From positions 1 through 30,111 of the forward strand of contig CAVKYI010000024.1 of NCBI GenBank assembly GCA_963660435.1: 30,111 nucleotides of DNA, given 5' to 3'. Below are positions 22,992 to 30,111 of this stretch, one piece after another; the first letter of the stretch is position 1; every line of letters starts with the position of its first letter. Position numbers and translations under genes: made by a program. The DNA comes from Hallerella sp963660435 (GTDB lineage: Bacteria; Fibrobacterota; Fibrobacteria; Fibrobacterales; Fibrobacteraceae). The notes beneath the pieces were generated by a model. The model saw nothing but the letters and a program-made list of their open reading frames with translations. It searched no databases and was not told the DNA's origin.

Positions 22992-23729
22992 CTAGCGTTC
23001 TGCGCGGCGAATGGCTTCGAGCATTTCCTTGACGGCCCTGTCCATTCCAACAAGTACGGCGCGCCCGATAATGCTGTGACCGATATTCAGTTCTTCGATG
23101 CCATCAATGCCAGCGATGTATCCGACATTTCGATAGTTCAGACCATGTCCGGCGTTTACGCGAAGCCCGTATTTGCGGGCGAGAACCGTCATGTCCTGGA
23201 TGGCGGCAAATTCCCGATCGACATCCGCGGCGGAGCCCAGATCGAAAGCGTTGGCGAAGTGTCCCGTGTGGAATTCGGCAAAGTCCGCCCCGATTTTCTT
23301 GGCCGCCTTGACCTGGTCCGTATCCGGATCGATAAACACGCTGACGGCGATATCGTTGTTCTTGAATGCGGCGACGGTTTTGGAAAGATCGTCGATCCGG
23401 GCTGCGACATTCAAGCCTCCTTCGGTTGTAACCTCTTCCCGGTTTTCCGGCACGAGCGTCACCATATCCGGCTGGATATCGATTGCCAGCTGGACCATTT
23501 CCGGAACGGGAGCCATCTCCATGTTCAGGTGCGTCGTCACGATTCCTCGGAGAAGTCGAACGTCTCGTTCCTGGATGTGTCTTCGGTCTTCGCGCAGATG
23601 CGCGGTGATTCCGTGGCATCCGGCGAGCTCGGCAAGGATGGCGCCTGCGACAGGATCCGGTTCGCGAATCTTGCGCGCCTCGCGGATGGTTGCGATGTGG
23701 TCGATATTGATTCCGAGTTTTGCAGACAT
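22992..23729 (-). CDS. pdxJ: Pyridoxine 5'-phosphate synthase
   Basis: A 245-residue TIM-barrel enzyme that joins deoxyxylulose 5-phosphate with amino-acetone phosphate in the DXP-dependent route to vitamin B6. Family marks: LGINIDHIATIREAR at the N-terminus, AHLREDRRHI, NMEMAP, TLVPENREEVTTEGGLNV, FHTGHFA and NAGHGLNYRN. Length is normal. AGGAG lies five bases before ATG 23729. The YibQ-like gene ends 8 bp upstream on the same strand, so the two are probably one operon. Confidence 0.96.
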   Translation of the reverse strand: MSAKLGINIDHIATIREARKIREPDPVAGAILAELAGCHGITAHLREDRRHIQERDVRLLRGIVTTHLNMEMAPVPEMVQLAIDIQPDMVTLVPENREEVTTEGGLNVAARIDDLSKTVAAFKNNDIAVSVFIDPDTDQVKAAKKIGADFAEFHTGHFANAFDLGSAADVDREFAAIQDMTVLARKYGLRVNAGHGLNYRNVGYIAGIDGIEELNIGHSIIGRAVLVGMDRAVKEMLEAIRRAER

Positions 23730-23737
23730 AGGTGCTC

Positions 23738-24823
23738 CTATTCGGTTTTAAAAATATTGGACATGGGAACGATTTCCGTCCCTTGGGAAAAAGCCTCGTC
23801 CTTGAGCTTTTCGATAGCCTTGAAGGATCCTTTTGCAAGCGGAAGCAGCAGAATCGCTTTTCCGGAGCGCTGTGCGGCTTTTAGCACATTCGAAACATAG
23901 AAGGCGTGAGACATCCTCGTCTCGTCTAGCGGAGACTCGATGCGGCATTCAATGTCCATGCTTTCGCAGACTTCGAGCGATTTGGAGTAGCGATTGGACG
24001 AAAGATCCATAAACCAGAGATTTTTCTCCTTTAGCGGAGCGAAAACGGCTCGTAACAGGGCCTTTTGTTCTACGGCGCGGCTTCCCTGGCGAGAGGCGAC
24101 TCCCTGGGCATTTGGCGTCTGCGAGATCGCGTCCGAAACCATCTCTCGAATTTCCGCATCGGAAAGATGAATACGAATCGTTGATTTGGAAAGGAAGCTG
24201 GACTGGAGTTTTTTGTCTTCCATCGGAAGCCAGATGACTGGCGCGTAGTCCTGCAGTCGGCCAAGATCCGCGCTTAGCGAAGCTCTTTCGGCGGGCGTGA
24301 TCAGCATGGAATAGGGATAATCCAGCTTGTTCAGACTTTCAATGTATTTCGAGAGATTCGCGTCTGCGTAGAAACCGATCGCCAGACGAGACGTCTTGTC
24401 GTTGAAGCTATCCGCCACCTGCAACTTGACCTTGAAGGTATCTCCGAAAGGAACGGTGAAGTCAATGAGTGCCGAGGCGTTTCCGTTCTGTGGCACGAGC
24501 TCCTCCATATACAGGATTTTTCCGCCAAACCGGTTTAAATGCTTCTGGGCGCGCAGCAGATAGTTTGGCAGGGAAACTCCGCGTCCGACTTTCCAAACTT
24601 CCCGCTCGTCTTTTTTTTTCTTTGGCAAGACATCGAGAACCGGAATTTCGTCCCGGAGCTTTTCCATATAAGGATTGGCGTCGACCGTTTTCGGCGAGGA
24701 TTTCAAGAGTCCGATCGCTTCTAGCGTATTTGACAAGGCTTCCCCGTTTTGCCATACGACAAAGGTTCCCGCCAAGACAATCAGAAAGCAAAGCAAAGCG
24801 ATGATGAGATTCTTGTTTTTCAT
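23738..24823 (-). CDS. YibQ-like divergent polysaccharide deacetylase family protein
   Basis: A 361-residue protein with an N-terminal membrane anchor (about 5-25) and an exported C-terminal half that follows the pattern of the YibQ/DUF610 family: YPYSMLITP, VIWLPMEDK (family HLPME), GVASRQGSRA (family NNHMGS), LWFMDLSSNRYSKS (family DS-x-T-x-S) and a SHAFYVSN-type end. The His and Asp of NNHMGS and of the DS motif are altered, so metal binding and catalysis are doubtful. The role of this family is not settled; in some bacteria it sits near cell-division peptidases. ATG 24823 is used; an in-frame TTG is two codons upstream. There is no Shine-Dalgarno, and a TATATTT box stands only 7 bp before ATG, which suggests a nearly leaderless message. 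Confidence 0.72.
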   Translation of the reverse strand: MKNKNLIIALLCFLIVLAGTFVVWQNGEALSNTLEAIGLLKSSPKTVDANPYMEKLRDEIPVLDVLPKKKKDEREVWKVGRGVSLPNYLLRAQKHLNRFGGKILYMEELVPQNGNASALIDFTVPFGDTFKVKLQVADSFNDKTSRLAIGFYADANLSKYIESLNKLDYPYSMLITPAERASLSADLGRLQDYAPVIWLPMEDKKLQSSFLSKSTIRIHLSDAEIREMVSDAISQTPNAQGVASRQGSRAVEQKALLRAVFAPLKEKNLWFMDLSSNRYSKSLEVCESMDIECRIESPLDETRMSHAFYVSNVLKAAQRSGKAILLLPLAKGSFKAIEKLKDEAFSQGTEIVPMSNIFKTE

Positions 24824-24830
24824 GCGCAAT

Positions 24831-24837
24831 AAATATA
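24831..24837 (-). promoter_or_regulatory. Putative TATATTT box of the YibQ-like gene
   Basis: On the minus strand, seven bases before ATG 24823, in the 31-bp gap to the diverging miaA. If it is the -10 box, transcription would start at or next to the start codon. Confidence 0.4.
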
Positions 24838-24854
24838 GCTACATTGGGAAAACG

Positions 24855-25754
24855 ATGCCCATTCTCTGTGCTATTGTCGGCGCCACTGGCGTAGGAAAAA
24901 CAAGAACATCCCTTGCTATCGCAAAGGCGTTTCACGCCGAAATCATTTCAATGGATTCTAGGCAAGTTTACAAGGGCTTTCGGGTAGGAACCGCCCAACC
25001 GTCCAAAGAAGCGATTGCCGCTGTTCCGCACCATCTCGTCGATTTTCTTTCTCCCGAAGAAAGGTTTTCCGCTGGAGACTTTGTTCGTCTTGTCAAGAAA
25101 ATTGTCGAAGAGAATCCGACGAAATCCTATATCCTTGTCGGCGGAACGGGGCTTTACCTGCAGGCGCTTACCGAAGGTCTCGCGGAAATTCCCCATGTTT
25201 CCGAGAATGTTCGCCGGGAATGCGAACTGATGCTTGAACGCGAAGGCTCGTCGGCTTTTTACGAAAAGGTTCTAAAGATCGATCCCGAACAGGCAACCGC
25301 TCTTTTGCCGCAAGATCGCCAACGACTGTTGCGCGCGTTCGAAGTATTCCTGGAGACCGGTCGCAAATTCTCGGAAATTCGAAAATGCCGCGTCGGAGGA
25401 ATTGGAAAACTCAAGACATTTTGGCTTTCGAGAAGTCGCGAGTCGCTTTATCGCCGTATCGACGAACGTGTCTTGCAAATGATAGCAGACGGCTGGAAGG
25501 AAGAGGTGGTTAATTTGTACGAAACCATCCCGCTAAAGGCTCCAGCTTGGCAAAGCCTCGGCTATCGGGAATGGGCGTTATGCCTGGAAGGGAAGCTTGG
25601 CGAAAAGGAAGTCATCGAATGTGTGCAGAAAGGTTCTAGGCATTATGCCAAGCGGCAACTTACGTGGTTTCGCCATCAAACGGATTCCGAAATCGTGAAT
25701 CTGGACGAGAATTTCGAACTGGTCTTGCGGAAAATGACAAAGGGTCTCCTCTAA
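24855..25754 (+). CDS. miaA: tRNA dimethylallyltransferase
   Basis: A 299-residue protein that adds an isopentenyl group to A37 of tRNAs reading UNN codons. The P-loop GATGVGKT (residues 9-16), DSRQVYKGF (from 34), PHHLVDFLSPEE, YILVGGTGLYLQALTEG and QDRQRLLRAFEVFLETGR are all family motifs; HYAKRQLTWFRHQ is near the end. ATG 24855 gives the normal N-terminus; GGGA upstream is a weak ribosome site. The last three codons and the stop (GGT CTC CTC TAA) lie inside the end of a degraded inverted-repeat element, so the C-terminus ...KGLL is element-derived. Confidence 0.95.
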   Translation: MPILCAIVGATGVGKTRTSLAIAKAFHAEIISMDSRQVYKGFRVGTAQPSKEAIAAVPHHLVDFLSPEERFSAGDFVRLVKKIVEENPTKSYILVGGTGLYLQALTEGLAEIPHVSENVRRECELMLEREGSSAFYEKVLKIDPEQATALLPQDRQRLLRAFEVFLETGRKFSEIRKCRVGGIGKLKTFWLSRSRESLYRRIDERVLQMIADGWKEEVVNLYETIPLKAPAWQSLGYREWALCLEGKLGEKEVIECVQKGSRHYAKRQLTWFRHQTDSEIVNLDENFELVLRKMTKGLL

Positions 25755-25779
25755 AAAATGCCTTGGTCAAGAAAATTAG
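25742..25779 (-). repeat. Truncated end of inverted-repeat element (copy 3b)
   Basis: About 38 bp matching one end of the element family with a few changes (GGTCTCCTCTAAAAAATG, then CCTTGGTCAAGAAAATT). It supplies the miaA stop codon and abuts another partial copy. Confidence 0.65.
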
Positions 25780-25840
25780 AGGTCACCTCTAAAAATTGCT
25801 TTGGTTAAGAAAATTTGAATGAGACCAAGCGATGGCAGGG
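25780..25840 (-). repeat. Partial inverted-repeat element (copy 3)
   Basis: It starts with the intact 18-bp terminal repeat and follows the element in reverse orientation for about 60 bp, then loses similarity. The other terminal repeat is missing. Beyond it, up to the promoter at 26162, I find no supported gene; this gap (25755-26328) otherwise holds rRNA control sequences. Confidence 0.65.
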
Positions 25841-26049
25841 AAGCGATAAGGCTTGGCGCAAGAAATACGCTAAAATAGATGTAGGGCGCTGTCTGCAGAC
25901 TTGTCATTTCGCTTCTTGGCTTTCTAGTAGGGAATTTATCGGGGAAACGAAGAAAAACAGGAGGCAAAACTCCCAGGTTTCGGATTTTATCGAGAAAAAA
26001 GATGAGGACTTGGGGCGGAAAAGTCTTTGTTTCGAAAAAAAAAGATTGG

Positions 26050-26070
26050 ACAGAATGTTTACAGAATGTT
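26050..26070 (+). promoter_or_regulatory. Direct repeat upstream of the rRNA promoter
   Basis: ACAGAATGTT occurs at 26050-26059 and 26061-26070, one helical turn apart, about 90-110 bp before the -35 box. It could be a binding site for an activator of rRNA transcription; only the repeat is seen. Confidence 0.35.
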
Positions 26071-26161
26071 GGCAATTGGTTCCTTTTGGCGCTTTTAGCG
26101 TGTAAAATGCGTTGCAAGCGAAAAGCAAGCGAGAAAATGCAGGAAAAGTGCCAGGGACCCC

Positions 26162-26190
26162 TTGACGGGGTCGTGAGGAATTCCTATAAT
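26162..26190 (+). promoter_or_regulatory. rRNA operon promoter
   Basis: TTGACG (26162-26167), a 17-bp spacer and a perfect TATAAT (26185-26190). The transcript should start near 26197, giving a leader of about 130 nt. The -35 box sits in the centre of a perfect inverted repeat, GACCCC-TTGAC-GGGGTC (26156-26172). Confidence 0.85.
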
Positions 26191-26254
26191 TGGCGTCGTT
26201 CCGGTCGGGAAGGCCGAGGACGCCCCGGACAAGCCTCCGGGCGGGCTTATTGAA

Positions 26255-26280
26255 GGATTTGGAGATGTGCTTGAGTGATG
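26255..26280 (+). ncRNA. 16S processing stem, 5' arm
   Basis: 26257-26273 can pair with 27909-27925 over 17 positions with only two G-U pairs, and GATG (26277-26280) with CATC (27903-27906). This brackets the 16S gene as RNase III processing stems do. Confidence 0.75.
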
Positions 26281-26328
26281 CTCCGGTCAATAGACCGAGA
26301 AGAGAAGCGTGCCGGACAGACCTTTAGA

Positions 26329-27852
<1,524 letters not shown>

Positions 27853-28119
27853 AAGGAGTAAACCGCGGTCCCTGTGGGACCGCCACCGACACGCGACACT
27901 CGCATCGCCAAGTACATCTCTAAATGCTTGATAAGTTCAAGCTTATTGGCTTTATTCGCGTCCGAGCGGCGCGGAGACGATTGACAGTACGGGAAAGCAA
28001 TTCCAGAGAAAAGTGAAACAAGCGAGAAGCGAAGCAAAGAAGCTAGAGGGCGTCCCTGCCGGAAGGCGGGGCGCCGGGCTGCTCATGCGAGGCGAAGAGC
28101 TAAGTCGCTGGAGCGAAGG
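27853..28119 (+). other. 16S-23S spacer without tRNA
   Basis: About 267 bp. No tRNA-Ile or tRNA-Ala, nor any other cloverleaf or T-loop GTTCGA-type signature, is seen. It holds the 3' arm of the 16S processing stem (27903-27927), a hairpin on ATAAG/CTTAT near 27930-27946, and a GC-rich hairpin with a GGAA loop at about 28049-28075. Confidence 0.8.
27903..27927 (+). ncRNA. 16S processing stem, 3' arm
   Basis: Complementary to 26255-26280 as described for the 5' arm; it begins 50 nt after the 16S 3' end. Confidence 0.75.

Positions 28120-30111
<1,992 letters not shown>

Noticed and set aside
25815..26105. 97-codon plus-strand frame between miaA and the rRNA promoter
   Set aside because: It starts inside a degraded repeat, has no ribosome site and no protein-like pattern.
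27853..28119. tRNA genes in the rRNA spacer
   Set aside because: No acceptor stem, anticodon arm or T-loop could be assembled anywhere in the spacer.

Overview
The window looks like chromosomal DNA of a Gram-negative bacterium of the Fibrobacterota (FCB superphylum), probably a Fibrobacter relative. This is inference. It rests on a secreted protein with a type IX-secretion-like C-terminal domain, an LpxK (lipid A) homologue, Lys/Ala/Asp/Ser-rich lipoprotein tails, TAnnTTTG-like promoter motifs of the kind known from Bacteroidetes, and an unusual but complete 16S rRNA. The genus cannot be fixed without a database search. No phage, plasmid, transposase or CRISPR genes are visible, and most genes are ordinary housekeeping genes.

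Layout. 1-283: a 161-bp inverted-repeat element carrying a nested hairpin, then a terminator. 284-4480: a secreted two-domain protein, a B12-binding-type radical SAM protein, a MORN-repeat protein and a DedA membrane protein. 4561-8422 (minus strand): malic enzyme fused to a phosphotransacetylase-like domain, preceded by a membrane GAF-GGDEF protein with a degenerate active site. 8507-13358: a second copy of the element, then carB-carA, in the reverse of the usual order, with a strong terminator. 13359-15446: a hairpin-rich segment, a two-TM protein with a C-terminal helix-turn-helix, and truA. 15507-16691: ackA (minus). 16692-17373: a gene-free stretch packed with heptamer arrays and palindromic repeats. 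17374-20595: lpxK, a periplasmic rhodanese, an RsuA/RluB-type pseudouridine synthase, folD and a small membrane protein. 20748-22925: a probable outer-membrane protein diverging from an FKBP lipoprotein with a 4 x 40-residue tail. 22992-25754: pdxJ and a YibQ-like protein (minus) diverging from miaA. 25742-30111: degraded copies of the element, an rRNA promoter, a complete 16S gene, a tRNA-less spacer and the first two thirds of the 23S gene.

How the genes fit together. MaeB and AckA touch central carbon metabolism around pyruvate, acetyl-CoA and acetate, as expected of a fermenter. CarA and CarB together make carbamoyl phosphate for arginine and pyrimidines. TruA, the RsuA/RluB-type enzyme and MiaA modify tRNA or rRNA. 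LpxK and the outer-membrane and lipoproteins serve the envelope.

The most interesting signals are not classic gene systems. They are (i) a family of short inverted-repeat elements that sit at gene ends, supply or overlap stop codons and keep one reading frame open, one copy being itself interrupted by a 33-bp hairpin flanked by a 6-bp duplication; (ii) two degenerate heptamer arrays interleaved with palindromes whose inner stems covary; (iii) a GGDEF domain that lost its active site but kept an RxxD inhibitory-site motif; (iv) a freshly expanded 120-bp coding repeat; and (v) an rRNA promoter whose -35 box lies in the centre of a perfect inverted repeat.
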